From contig CAZOHG010000022.1 in assembly GCA_964579725.1 (NCBI GenBank), forward strand, positions 1-55,322: 55,322 bases of DNA, given 5' to 3'. The position numbers and the translations under genes are program-made. The notes under the pieces are model-generated. The model was not told the DNA's origin. It was given only the letters and a program-made list of their open reading frames with translations, and ran no database searches. Source of the DNA: CAZOHG01 sp964579725. Lineage in GTDB: Bacteria > Zhuqueibacterota > JdFR-76 > BMS3Abin05. Each line of letters begins with the position of its first letter. Position 1 is the first letter of the stretch. Shown in pieces: positions 17,296-25,089 of the stretch.

Positions 17296-18453
17296 TTACA
17301 CGGCGGAACTCCAATCCCTGTGAGCAAGCGCCAAATAGGGATTTTTAATGGAATATTCGTCAATGGCTTCGTCGTAGTCGTCAAACCAGTAGGCTTTCGG
17401 ATTACTGCGGAACACAATAAACCGCCCCTTTTCCTCAGGATTTGCAGCGCGGTGGTAACGGAAATACGTGTAACCATCTGTTTTCCCCACGATTTCGATC
17501 TTGCCCGTTTCGTGGGACATGACCAGACGGGCTCGTTTGGCTAACCCGGAACTTTTCATTTTGGCAATCTCAAAAATTTCCAGCGATTCTTCAATGGGTA
17601 TGGCAAACGGCTTGTTGCCCAGCGTCGGCCTTCCCTGAAAAATGTAGTAGGGCGGTGCCCCGACGTAGGAGAGCTGGTTCATGAGATCGGCTAAAACATC
17701 CGGATTGTCATTAATCCCGCGTAAGAGAGGCGTTTGGTTGACGAGAATCGTACCGGCTTTTTGCAGCAGGTGGAGTGCCTGAACGGCCTGGTCGGTCAGT
17801 TCACGCGGGTGATTAAAATGGGTCACAATGTAGATTTTTTTGCGCGGCGTACTGTACCGCTCGAGCATTTCCAAAAGAGCCGGATCGGTCAAAATGCGAT
17901 ACGGATTGAAAGCCGGTATTTTGGTGCCAATTCGAATAATCTGCACGTGGTCGATTTGGCGCAATTGGCGAATAATGGCCCCTAATTTTCGGCTGGACAA
18001 CAGCAGCGGGTCGCCCCCCGTGAGCAGCACATTGGAAATCTGGGAATGCTTCCGGATGTATTCGATGCCTTCGGAAACGTCCCGAACCACCTCGTCGTTG
18101 CCATTGAGGAAGAGGCGTTTTCGAAAACAGAATCGGCAAAATCCGCCGCACACATCGTTTACCAAAAGCAAGGCAGTGTACTGGTATTTGTGTTCCAACC
18201 CGGGGGCCACGGTGTACAGACTTTCGTTGGAAGCGTCCAATTTGCCCCATTCTTTGAGTTCATCCGGGTGAGGAATGACAATGCGGCGAATGGGGTCGTT
18301 GGGATCGTCCCAGTGGATCAGGGACAGGTAGTATTCATTGGTGCGGAAGGCAAATTTTTGGGTGACTTTTTTAAGTTGGGCACGTTCTCCCAAACCTAAA
18401 TGAGAGATTTGTTCGATTCGTGTGAGATATTTCGGTTTTTTCAAATACATCAT
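17296..18453 (-). CDS. kamA: KamA-family radical SAM aminomutase
   Basis: A 385-residue radical SAM, PLP-dependent enzyme of the lysine 2,3-aminomutase family. The iron-sulfur motif CGGFCRFC is at Cys102, Cys106 and Cys109, the SAM-binding glycines are in LLTGGDPLLL, and the middle has RIGTKIPAFNPYRI. The PLP-binding lysine is likely in SHETGKIEIVG near 333. One of the two aspartates that bind the lysine epsilon-amino group in true lysine aminomutase (just before its GGGGK) seems absent, so the substrate may differ. The protein is shorter than classical KamA (about 415). Start choice is unclear: AAAGGAG directly abuts ATGATG, leaving 0 or 3 bases of spacing, and a TTG three codons in has better spacing. 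A promoter lies at 18557-18585. Confidence 0.85.
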   Translation of the reverse strand: MMYLKKPKYLTRIEQISHLGLGERAQLKKVTQKFAFRTNEYYLSLIHWDDPNDPIRRIVIPHPDELKEWGKLDASNESLYTVAPGLEHKYQYTALLLVNDVCGGFCRFCFRKRLFLNGNDEVVRDVSEGIEYIRKHSQISNVLLTGGDPLLLSSRKLGAIIRQLRQIDHVQIIRIGTKIPAFNPYRILTDPALLEMLERYSTPRKKIYIVTHFNHPRELTDQAVQALHLLQKAGTILVNQTPLLRGINDNPDVLADLMNQLSYVGAPPYYIFQGRPTLGNKPFAIPIEESLEIFEIAKMKSSGLAKRARLVMSHETGKIEIVGKTDGYTYFRYHRAANPEEKGRFIVFRSNPKAYWFDDYDEAIDEYSIKNPYLALAHRDWSSAV

Positions 18454-18879
18454 CTCCTTTCGATTGGTTCGTGTGTTTAAATTGGACCCATTGAAGCTCC
18501 TTTGAATTTGTTCGACTAAAATGTTCCGAAGATTTTTCGAAAAATGGATTTATTACAGTATAGTAATTTTTGGAATAAAAGTCAAGCAAATCCTTGTGAA
18601 AAAGATGATTTGTTTGCTACAAAATGGCGGAAAAAAATGAAACCGTGAAAGCAATAAAAAAGGCAATATTCCAGAAATAGTAGTCTAATTGCTCAAGAAA
18701 TCACTACATGTGGGATTGTGGTGCTTGGATGAAAAGAGCCGTCCAATCCAACAGATGTGGGGCTTGGAAGAGCGAAAAAGCCACAAAAAGCGCGGCGCGT
18801 TTTAGTGTGTTGCCCGACGTCAAGAATCTGAAAATGGAAATGGGCTGTCCCCCAAAATCGGGACGGCCGGGAATGGTCC
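18454..18879. other. Intergenic region between kamA and ybjQ-like gene
   Basis: About 425 bases. The left part holds the kamA leader and promoter. The remainder shows no convincing gene, repeat or terminator; the plus-strand reading frame at 18708-18893 lacks an RBS. Confidence 0.55.
18557..18585 (-). promoter_or_regulatory. kamA promoter, TTGACT-N17-TATACT
   Basis: On the minus strand TTGACT and TATACT are exactly 17 bases apart, a near-consensus sigma-70 promoter. The transcript would have a leader of roughly 95 bases before kamA. Confidence 0.75.
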
Positions 18880-19194
18880 CTATTTTACTTTGACGGCTGT
18901 GCCGTACGCCAAAATTTCGGCAGCGCCACCCATAATACTGGACGTGGCAAAACGCACCATGACAATGGCGTTGGCACCCAACTCCTCCGCTTTTTTGCTC
19001 ATTCGGAAAAGGGCTTCCTCTCTGGCCTCCACCAACATGGCGGTGTAGTCTTTGATTTCACCCCCGACTAAGGTTTTAAGGCCCGCTCCAATGTCCCGAA
19101 AAACATTCTTGGAACGCACCGTATTCCCGCGTACCAATCCCAGCACCTGGGTCACTTCCTTTCCCGGAATGTTTTCAGTGGTTGTCATGAGCAT
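18880..19194 (-). CDS. YbjQ/UPF0145 family protein
   Basis: A 104-residue protein of the YbjQ (UPF0145) family, a small pentamer-forming fold sometimes called heavy-metal-binding; the cellular role is unproven. Typical segments are LGLVRGNTVRSKNV, GGEIKDYTAMLVEAREEAL and AEELGANAIVMVRF, with GGAAEILAYGTAVKV at the end. The ATG at 19194 has a perfect AGGAGG 6 bases upstream, so I prefer it to an ATG 15 codons earlier. It is the last gene of the minus-strand run that begins with the GntR regulator, 73 bases after the DUF5808 gene. Confidence 0.88.
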   Translation of the reverse strand: MLMTTTENIPGKEVTQVLGLVRGNTVRSKNVFRDIGAGLKTLVGGEIKDYTAMLVEAREEALFRMSKKAEELGANAIVMVRFATSSIMGGAAEILAYGTAVKVK

Positions 19195-19267
19195 GGTTGG
19201 CCTCCTGTTCGTTTTTGTTTTTGCCGGAAAATCTTCCAAGGCTGTCTCTGAAATTTCCCGACCGCCA

Positions 19268-19456
19268 TTACAACAGTCGAATAGCTACTATGGTCACAAT
19301 CAGAATCCCAAGCAAAAGAGGAATGGCCAGCGGGTGGGCAAAATTAACCGTCCAGCCGAAACCAAGGCGCTTGGGAACAAACAAGCGTTTGTCCTTTGGG
19401 TTCCAATAAAAAAATAAAAAATAATATTGGGATTTTTTTTCATCCTTTTTTTCCAT
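19268..19456 (-). CDS. DUF5808 domain membrane protein
   Basis: A 62-residue protein. The middle block YFLFFYWNPKDKRLFVPKR and GFGWTVNFAHP match the DUF5808 pattern (NP.D.R.FVPKR.G.GWT.NF..P). A single hydrophobic segment at about 44-62 (AIPLLLGILIVTIVAIRLL) would anchor it in the inner membrane with a short charged cytoplasmic N-terminus (MEKKDEKK). Function is unknown; such proteins often stand near GntR regulators, as here. ATG follows AAAGGAG at 9-base spacing. It lies 78 bases after the hydrolase gene. Confidence 0.8.
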   Translation of the reverse strand: MEKKDEKKSQYYFLFFYWNPKDKRLFVPKRLGFGWTVNFAHPLAIPLLLGILIVTIVAIRLL

Positions 19457-19534
19457 TTCAACGGTCTCCTTTACACGTACCCATTTGGAAGAATCACTTC
19501 AATAACCTGCTTGAACCTTCACTCCTGCGGTTTT

Positions 19535-21226
19535 TTACTTCAATTTTTCCCTGAGCCACGTCAACAAGTCTCTCTGAACCCGGGGTGAAATTTTCCGACC
19601 CGGCTTGAAATAGAGTTTGGGCGTCGATTTTCCCTGAACAGGCTTAAAGAGATGGTCCAGATTGGGGTAGATTTTTAGCGTAGCGTCCACTCCGCAGGAT
19701 TTTGCCTGCCGGTAGAGCGCCCGGGCATCTTTCTCCGCCGAAACCTGGTAGTCTTTGGCACCGTTAAGAATGAGAAGGGGTACTTTGATTCGGCACACGG
19801 CTTTCAACGGATCAAAAGCGAGATGTTCCCGCCACCAGTCGGCGTTGCCCTGAGGGGTCACACCGGTGAGTTTCCCGCTTTTGACTTTGCGGAAAAAATC
19901 GCGTTGCTGCCGGAGCACTTGGGCTATTTTTTCGGGGCTGGTTCCTTTTAATTTTTCGAGATAGGCAATCTGGTCGAGGACCACGTCGTCCAAATGACGC
20001 GCGGTTCCGGCCATTAAGACCAGCGCTCCGAGGTTTTGCCGCTGTGAAGCCAAAATTAAGCCAATAATCGCGCCCTCACTGTGTCCCACAATGGCGACAC
20101 GGGTGGAGTCGACAAAGGGTTGACGCGTGAGAAAGTGGAGCGCTGCCGCCGCATCCGCCACCAGGTCGTCCAAATCAGCCTGTCGGAAATGGCCCTGACT
20201 TTTTCCCACACCCCGTTTGTCGTAGCGCAATGTGACAAAGCCGCCCCGGGTTAAAGTGGTGGCCAGTGGCGGGAAGAAATTGATGTGAACGGCCTGGGCA
20301 TTTTCATCTCGATCGACGGGTCCCGAGCCCGAAATAAAAAGAACAGCCGGAAATCGCCGGTGGGCATCCGATTTGGGTATTGTGAGGGTTCCGGCGAGAA
20401 GCAGGGAATCGCTTTTGAAAGAGACCTCCTTCGAAAGAAATCCGGCGGAGCTTTTGGGGGACGGAGATTTTTCCAGCCTCTGGAGAAGAGAATCCCGCTC
20501 GGACAGTGAAAAATCCCGAAAATGGGCCAGCCGCCGCATCGAAAAATTTTGGGCCGGAATCACAAGTTTTTCCAATCGGCGGCTTTTTGAGTCGAACCAC
20601 CCCGTTGCCGAAATTCCCGCAAAACGGAAACTGATTTTTTGCACCGATTGGGATTTTCCCGCGACCAAAAGGGTGTCGTCCCCTGTTTTTTGAATGGCAA
20701 CAGGAACAATTTTCAGGGCTTGAGGAATCAGGGCAAAAACGGTTGTGCCCGCCGTGTCTTGGAATGTAACTGCCCGAAGCAAAACCTCCCAATGGTCGAG
20801 CATATTATTGTCCAGGAGAAAAAGAGGCGTTTTTCTCTTTAGGACCAATTTTTTAAAAGGTCTTTGCAGAGAACGTCGGTACCTGAGGAAAATACTGTCG
20901 CGGAAGCAGCGGGCGCGTACTTCCTGAGCGCCGTAGGGCAAAACAACGGTGACGCGGTAAGAAAGCGGCGAAAAGCGGGTGTCCAACTGGGTCTTTTCGA
21001 AGAAAAGAAGGCGGACAATCGAACGGATCTCCGTTTTGGAAGTGAGAGAAAAGCCGGCGGCATTTGGAAAAAGGCGGTAGGAATGGGTGCCGACTTTTTT
21101 CCCGCCGAGACGAATCTCAAAGGTGCCACGGGTGGCCAGCGGCTGCCGTTTTGCCGAAAAGCCCCTCGTGGAAGTTAACGCAAGTAAAAGCAAAAGTGTG
21201 GCGAAAAGCCGAAAAAAAGATTTCAT
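19535..21226 (-). CDS. Exported alpha/beta hydrolase (S9-like) with N-terminal beta domain
   Basis: A 563-residue exported protein. Residues 1-25 form a signal peptide (FFRLFATLLLLLALTSTRGFSA). Residues about 30-250 form a beta-rich domain of unknown family. The alpha/beta hydrolase domain starts near 275 (EVSFKSDSLLLAGTLTIP), with oxyanion segment FISGSGPVDRDEN, RYDKRGVGKS, nucleophile Ser383 in GHSEGA, the acid in LNGAKDYQVS and the histidine in YPNLDHLFKP. Fold and motifs match S9/dienelactone-type esterases and peptidases; the substrate is unknown. The ATG at 21226 is preceded by AAAGGGA and gives a good signal peptide, better than an ATG 13 codons upstream. It starts 40 bases after the slipin stop, so the two are probably one operon. 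Confidence 0.83.
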   Translation of the reverse strand: MKSFFRLFATLLLLLALTSTRGFSAKRQPLATRGTFEIRLGGKKVGTHSYRLFPNAAGFSLTSKTEIRSIVRLLFFEKTQLDTRFSPLSYRVTVVLPYGAQEVRARCFRDSIFLRYRRSLQRPFKKLVLKRKTPLFLLDNNMLDHWEVLLRAVTFQDTAGTTVFALIPQALKIVPVAIQKTGDDTLLVAGKSQSVQKISFRFAGISATGWFDSKSRRLEKLVIPAQNFSMRRLAHFRDFSLSERDSLLQRLEKSPSPKSSAGFLSKEVSFKSDSLLLAGTLTIPKSDAHRRFPAVLFISGSGPVDRDENAQAVHINFFPPLATTLTRGGFVTLRYDKRGVGKSQGHFRQADLDDLVADAAAALHFLTRQPFVDSTRVAIVGHSEGAIIGLILASQRQNLGALVLMAGTARHLDDVVLDQIAYLEKLKGTSPEKIAQVLRQQRDFFRKVKSGKLTGVTPQGNADWWREHLAFDPLKAVCRIKVPLLILNGAKDYQVSAEKDARALYRQAKSCGVDATLKIYPNLDHLFKPVQGKSTPKLYFKPGRKISPRVQRDLLTWLREKLK

Positions 21227-21265
21227 TGCAAATCCCTTTCCCGAAAATTTTTCGAGTATTCGCAC

Positions 21266-22192
21266 TCAGGTTTGTTGAGGTGGTTGGAATTCCTTCCCCA
21301 GGGCCGAAAGTCCGGTAATGGTGCCGAGGCCCATGGATTCAACGGCCGTGGAGGGAACCACAATCAGGGCGCCCTTTTCTTTTAAGCCCTCGTACAACAT
21401 GTTCATGGCACGCAAATGAAAAGCAACCGGATTGTTTTGGTAAAGCTTGGCCGCCTCCATGAATTTGTCGGCAATCTGTCGCTCGGCATCTCCTAAAATA
21501 ACGCGCGCTTGCCGCTCCCGTTCGGCCTGCGCCTGGCGACTCATGGCGTCCTCCAAAATTTCGGGGATCACCACGTCGCGTATTTCCACTGATTGCACCG
21601 TGACCCCCCACGGTTCGGTCCGCTCGTCAATGAGTTTCTGCAATTCGGCATCCAAGGTTTGCCGGCCCGCCAGCACGTCGGCCAACAAAGTGCGGCCGAT
21701 CAAATCTCGCAGTGCGGTCTGGGCCGCCCAGGAAATGGCCGATTGGTAATTTTCCACTTCCAGGGCTGCGCGCTGAGCGTCCCACACAACCCAAAACAGC
21801 ACGGCGTCCACATCAACGGGTACTGAGTCTTTGGTCAATGTTTTTTCTGCCGAAAAAGATGTGGTGCGCACCCGTTGGTCAATCCAGTAGGCAACCCGGT
21901 CGACCAACGGGAAAATCCAGTGCAAACCAGGGTTTAATTGCCGGTGGAATTTCCCGAAACGCAGTACAATGGCTTTCTCCCATTGCGCCACAATTTTGGG
22001 TGACAGAGAAAAATATCCGCCCAACAGAAGACCCGCTAAGAGGTACATCCCCTTTTGAAAGTGAAAGGTCAAGTACCCTCCGCCCACAACAAACACCAAA
22101 AACACGAGAATACCCACAAAATTCATTTGGTGGTGCGGCGTCTTTTGCAGCGATTTTTTCTTGGGTACAGGTTCTTCCGTAAATTTGGCCAT
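21266..22192 (-). CDS. Slipin/stomatin-like SPFH-domain membrane protein
   Basis: A 308-residue SPFH (stomatin, prohibitin, flotillin, HflK/C) protein, an oligomeric membrane scaffold. A charged N-terminus is followed by one or two hydrophobic segments at about 24-60 (FVGILVFLVFVVGGGYLTF and GMYLLAGLLLGGYFSL), then the SPFH core: VAQWEKAIVLRFGKFH, GLHWIFPLVDRVAYWIDQRVRT, TKDSVPVDVDAVLFWVVWD, and the helical AMSRQAQAERERQARVILGDAERQ segment. The ATG at 22192 has AAGGAG 8 bases upstream. Slipins often pair with an NfeD protease partner; none is seen here, and the following gene is instead an exported alpha/beta hydrolase. It follows a 55-codon small gene whose stop overlaps its RBS. Confidence 0.9.
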   Translation of the reverse strand: MAKFTEEPVPKKKSLQKTPHHQMNFVGILVFLVFVVGGGYLTFHFQKGMYLLAGLLLGGYFSLSPKIVAQWEKAIVLRFGKFHRQLNPGLHWIFPLVDRVAYWIDQRVRTTSFSAEKTLTKDSVPVDVDAVLFWVVWDAQRAALEVENYQSAISWAAQTALRDLIGRTLLADVLAGRQTLDAELQKLIDERTEPWGVTVQSVEIRDVVIPEILEDAMSRQAQAERERQARVILGDAERQIADKFMEAAKLYQNNPVAFHLRAMNMLYEGLKEKGALIVVPSTAVESMGLGTITGLSALGKEFQPPQQT

Positions 22193-22205
22193 GATTGGTA
22201 CTCCT

Positions 22206-22373
22206 TCATTCACGTAAAAAAGTGTATTGCGTCAAGTGGTTTTTTCCTGTCTGCTGCCGAGCGTCGAAGTCTTTCCTGCAGGAGGGGATTTTTCGATTCG
22301 ACTCTTTGAGCGCTTCGCAAGCCGGCTCGAAATCGAGCGGCGATTTTCCGTTTAGTTTTCCCAGACGATTCAT
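22206..22373 (-). CDS. Candidate 55-residue protein coupled to GntR and slipin genes
   Basis: A small reading frame that fills the space between the GntR-type regulator and the slipin gene. Its ATG overlaps the regulator stop as ATGA (22370-22373), the classic coupling arrangement, and its TGA overlaps the slipin RBS (TGAAGGAG). The product (MNRLGKLNGKSPLDFEPACE at the start, QYTFLRE at the end) is hydrophilic and basic with two Cys and no membrane segment. I recognise no family. The exact fit at both ends argues for a real gene; the lack of a strong RBS of its own and absence of comparison leave it open. Confidence 0.42.
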   Translation of the reverse strand: MNRLGKLNGKSPLDFEPACEALKESNRKIPSCRKDFDARQQTGKNHLTQYTFLRE

Positions 22374-22744
22374 TTTGACCTGTCCAGTTCTCCAAGACAT
22401 TTCACAAGGTCTGAAGGGCTAAACCCGTATTTTTGTGCCTCCAGCCAAAAGGCTTCGCAAAGCGTTTGAAGTTTTTTCTGCCGAGCAGTCTCACTAAATT
22501 GCGGACGGCTACGTGTGACAAACGTGCCGATCCCCTGACGCACGTCCAAAAAGCCCTCCCGACGCAGTTCGTCGTAGGCTTTGGCCACGGTGTTGGGGTT
22601 AATGGCAAGATCGACTGCCAATTGCCGCACTGTGGGCAGCCTGTCGCCGGGAGCCAACTGTCCGGCAGCAAGAAGGTGTTTAATCTCCTCCATTATCTGA
22701 AAATAGAGAGGAACGCCTTTTCTCGGTTCAATCTGAATGGTCAT
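22370..22744 (-). CDS. GntR-family regulator, YtrA type
   Basis: A 124-residue GntR regulator of the short YtrA type: an N-terminal winged helix-turn-helix (VPLYFQIMEEIKHLLAAG ... LPTVRQLAVDLAINPNTVAKAYDELRREGFLDVRQGIGTFV, residues 12-80) and a roughly 40-residue helical tail for dimerisation. YtrA-type proteins usually repress their own operon. Here an inverted repeat (22756-22777) overlaps the promoter just upstream, which supports autorepression. The downstream genes, all minus strand, are a 55-codon frame, slipin, exported hydrolase, DUF5808 and YbjQ. YtrA regulators often sit with ABC exporters that answer cell-wall antibiotics; here no ABC genes follow, so the inducing signal is unclear but an envelope stress is likely. 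Confidence 0.92.
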   Translation of the reverse strand: MTIQIEPRKGVPLYFQIMEEIKHLLAAGQLAPGDRLPTVRQLAVDLAINPNTVAKAYDELRREGFLDVRQGIGTFVTRSRPQFSETARQKKLQTLCEAFWLEAQKYGFSPSDLVKCLGELDRSK

Positions 22745-22755
22745 GGTTTCGTCAA

Positions 22756-22777
22756 TTGTATTATAGTACTAATACAA
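22756..22777. promoter_or_regulatory. Inverted-repeat operator for the GntR regulator
   Basis: TTGTATTA and TAATACAA form a perfect 8-bp inverted repeat around a 6-base spacer (TAGTAC). It lies 11 bases upstream of the GntR start and overlaps the edge of the -10 hexamer, the place expected for autorepression. Confidence 0.75.
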
Positions 22778-22804
22778 TATAAAACCGTAACAATAGCTTG
22801 TCAA
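22776..22804 (-). promoter_or_regulatory. Promoter of the GntR-slipin operon, TTGACA-N17-TATATT
   Basis: On the minus strand a consensus TTGACA and TATATT are exactly 17 bases apart. The transcription start would fall inside the inverted-repeat operator. Confidence 0.78.
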
Positions 22805-22861
22805 GCATTTTTTTGTAGTGTGGAAAAATATTTTGGCGAAATGACAAAAAAAGGCGGCGGG

Positions 22862-24187
22862 TTACGGTTCCAAAATGGCTTGGGCAGCGTGCTCACCGCT
22901 GAGAACGGCGCTTTCGATTGTGTCGGGCAGTCCCGTTTGCGTCCACCCACCGGCCAAAAAGACGTTGGAAAGCGGCGTTTTTGCCGTGGGACGACGGGCC
23001 TCGCCGCCGGGTACAACCACGTACGTGCCCAGCCGCTCTTTGACCACCCGGCTGTGCAAAAGGTCGCTCTCCTGGAGTTGCGGTTCTATTTGCTTCAAAT
23101 CCCGGAATATGTGCGCAATCAGGTCGGTTTTTCTGTGTACGACTTCCTTTTCCGCCCCGCTGACCACAGCGCTGTACCCGTAGCCCTCCCACCGGGGGCT
23201 TGCTCGAAGAACATTCAGGTTGAAAATCCATTGCGCCGTTCCGCCCACAAACGACAGAAACGGTGCCGCAAAAACCCTCCGTTTCAGAAAAAGGTGAACG
23301 GTGACTATGGGTGAGGGACGAAACCCGTTTAAGGGAATTTGTGTTTGAAGGCGAGGGGGCAACAAGGCCGCTACTTGGGGTGGCGGGAGAGCCAGAACGA
23401 TTTGGTCAAAATTGGAGAAACGTCCGCTTTTCCCAAGCAGTGCGGTTCCGTGTCCGTTTTCCGTTTTCAATTGGAAAATCGGTTCATTTTTGTGAATTTT
23501 GCTGCCATTTTGGGTGAGAAAGGTTTCCGCCGCGCCGCCGAAAGCGGTGTCAAAAGGTTCGGTTGCCCAGCCCAAACGCGCGTTTTTTTTCTCGCCAAAA
23601 AAGGCTTTGTGCAAAACGCGGTGGAAATTCAGAAGGCTAATGTCCGCGGAAGCGGCGTTAAACATGGCCAGAGCCAACACCTCCCAGAAAAAGCGACGGC
23701 TGCCCTCCGGCTGGCCGTGCGCCGTGAGCCAGTCGGCCAGAGAAATTTGATCCAAAGAGGGGCTTTCCGGCATTTTGCGGAGCGCCCACAGCCCTTTCAA
23801 CACGGCCAGGCGCTCCGCTGGCGTCAGAAAGCGGAATCGGGCCAAAGCGCCTAACAAGTGAAAAGGCGCCGGAATCGCCAGCGCCTTGAGACCGCCCCAG
23901 CCTCTTTTTACATCAAAATACAGCACCTGTAAATTGTCTTGAAAGTGAATTTTATCTGCGGAGCCGATTTTTTGGAGGAAACGCCGGGTGGCTTGGTAAG
24001 CGCCCACCAACAAATGGGGGCCGTTGTCCAACACCCAACCGGTTTGGGGATCCGGAAAAGAGGAAACCCTTCCCCCGAGGTAGGGGCGCTTTTCAAAAAG
24101 GGTGCACGGAACTCCTGCAGCCGTCAGGCGGACGGCTGCGGAAAGTCCGGCTAAACCTCCGCCTACAACGGCCACCCGTTTCGGCAC
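22862..24187 (-). CDS. hpnE: Hydroxysqualene dehydroxylase / squalene-associated FAD-dependent desaturase HpnE
   Basis: A 441-residue FAD-dependent amine-oxidase-fold enzyme that reduces hydroxysqualene to squalene with HpnC and HpnD. It opens with the dinucleotide-binding VAVVGGGLAGLSAAVRL and then LFEKRPYLGGRVSSFPD; the C-terminal FAD segment is VFLAGGWTQTGLPDTIESAVLSGEHAA. DNGPHLLVGAYQATRRFLQ matches the HpnE family well. The start is GTG at 24187, whose first base is shared with the TAG stop of hpnD (TAGTG), giving tight coupling. It is the last gene of hpnC-hpnD-hpnE; no squalene-hopene cyclase is in the window. Confidence 0.9.
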   Translation of the reverse strand: MPKRVAVVGGGLAGLSAAVRLTAAGVPCTLFEKRPYLGGRVSSFPDPQTGWVLDNGPHLLVGAYQATRRFLQKIGSADKIHFQDNLQVLYFDVKRGWGGLKALAIPAPFHLLGALARFRFLTPAERLAVLKGLWALRKMPESPSLDQISLADWLTAHGQPEGSRRFFWEVLALAMFNAASADISLLNFHRVLHKAFFGEKKNARLGWATEPFDTAFGGAAETFLTQNGSKIHKNEPIFQLKTENGHGTALLGKSGRFSNFDQIVLALPPPQVAALLPPRLQTQIPLNGFRPSPIVTVHLFLKRRVFAAPFLSFVGGTAQWIFNLNVLRASPRWEGYGYSAVVSGAEKEVVHRKTDLIAHIFRDLKQIEPQLQESDLLHSRVVKERLGTYVVVPGGEARRPTAKTPLSNVFLAGGWTQTGLPDTIESAVLSGEHAAQAILEP

Positions 24188-25089
24188 TATTTTTTCCCCA
24201 ATTTAATCTTCAGCCAGGTGCGAAAGGCAATCCATATTTTTTGGATTTTGGAAATGCGGGGATCGGTGCGGAACACGTCGAAGCCAGCTTTGGTCATTTC
24301 CTGAAGAATTCGGAAATAGATGTTTTTCATGATTTCCGCCGTAGCCAGCAAACTGCGGTCTTCGGGGGGAATGAGTTCGGTGGCGCGCTCGTAGTAGTAG
24401 ACCGCCCGGGCAGCTTCATATTCCATTAGGCGAATAAACGACGGAAGGTACCGTCCGTCGAAAAGGTCCTTTTCCGTCACCTGGAATTTTTCCAGATCTT
24501 CTTTGGGAAGATAAATGCGTCCCCGCTGGGCATCCTCCTTCACGTCCCGCAGAATATTGGTCAATTGGAGAGCAATGCCCAGATTTTTAGCGTATTCCTG
24601 CGTGCGTTTGTTTTTGTAGCCGAAAATTTCAATGGAAATAAGACCGACAATCGAGGCGGCGCGGTAGGCGTACTCGTACAGTTCTTCAAAGGTGTGGTAG
24701 CGCGTAATGGAGAGGTCCATTTCCATTCCTTCAATGAGCTGGTCGAAATAGGATTTCGGGATGTGGTACTTGTGAACCACATCCTGAAGAGCAATAAGAA
24801 TGGGGTGGTGTACGTCGCCGTAGTAACACTGGTTCAAGGCCTGACGCCATTCCTTAAAGAGCTCGGCGCGGTTGGTAATGGATTCGTCGTCTGCCAAATC
24901 GTCGCTGTAGCGACAAAATGCGTAGGTTGCGTAAATCGCCAGGCGTTTTTCTCGTGGTAGAAAAAGAAAAGCGTAGTAGAAGTTTTTGGCGCGGTCACGG
25001 GTCAGGTTTTTACAATAGGTGTACGCCTCTTGAAGGGTTACGTGCCGCTTTTTGGGGGTATTGTAGATTTCGTGTGGATTTACCGCCAT
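24187..25089 (-). CDS. hpnD: Presqualene diphosphate synthase HpnD
   Basis: A 300-residue squalene/phytoene synthase-family enzyme that in the HpnCDE route condenses two farnesyl diphosphates to presqualene diphosphate. The two Asp-rich Mg-binding motifs are visible: YSDDLADDESI near 60 and LTNILRDVKEDAQRGRIYLP near 180. The long N-terminal YCKNLTRDRAKNFYYAFLFLP is typical of HpnD/CrtB. The ATG at 25089 overlaps the hpnC stop by 10 bases and has AGAGGA upstream; an ATG nine codons earlier has worse context. Phytoene synthase is an alternative, but the neighbouring hpnC and hpnE paralogues favour squalene. Confidence 0.9.
   Translation of the reverse strand: MAVNPHEIYNTPKKRHVTLQEAYTYCKNLTRDRAKNFYYAFLFLPREKRLAIYATYAFCRYSDDLADDESITNRAELFKEWRQALNQCYYGDVHHPILIALQDVVHKYHIPKSYFDQLIEGMEMDLSITRYHTFEELYEYAYRAASIVGLISIEIFGYKNKRTQEYAKNLGIALQLTNILRDVKEDAQRGRIYLPKEDLEKFQVTEKDLFDGRYLPSFIRLMEYEAARAVYYYERATELIPPEDRSLLATAEIMKNIYFRILQEMTKAGFDVFRTDPRISKIQKIWIAFRTWLKIKLGKK

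Noticed and set aside
22433..23314. A 293-codon plus-strand frame over the GntR, its promoter and hpnE
   Set aside because: It is antisense to hpnE and the GntR gene and crosses the promoter and operator; no family pattern is visible.
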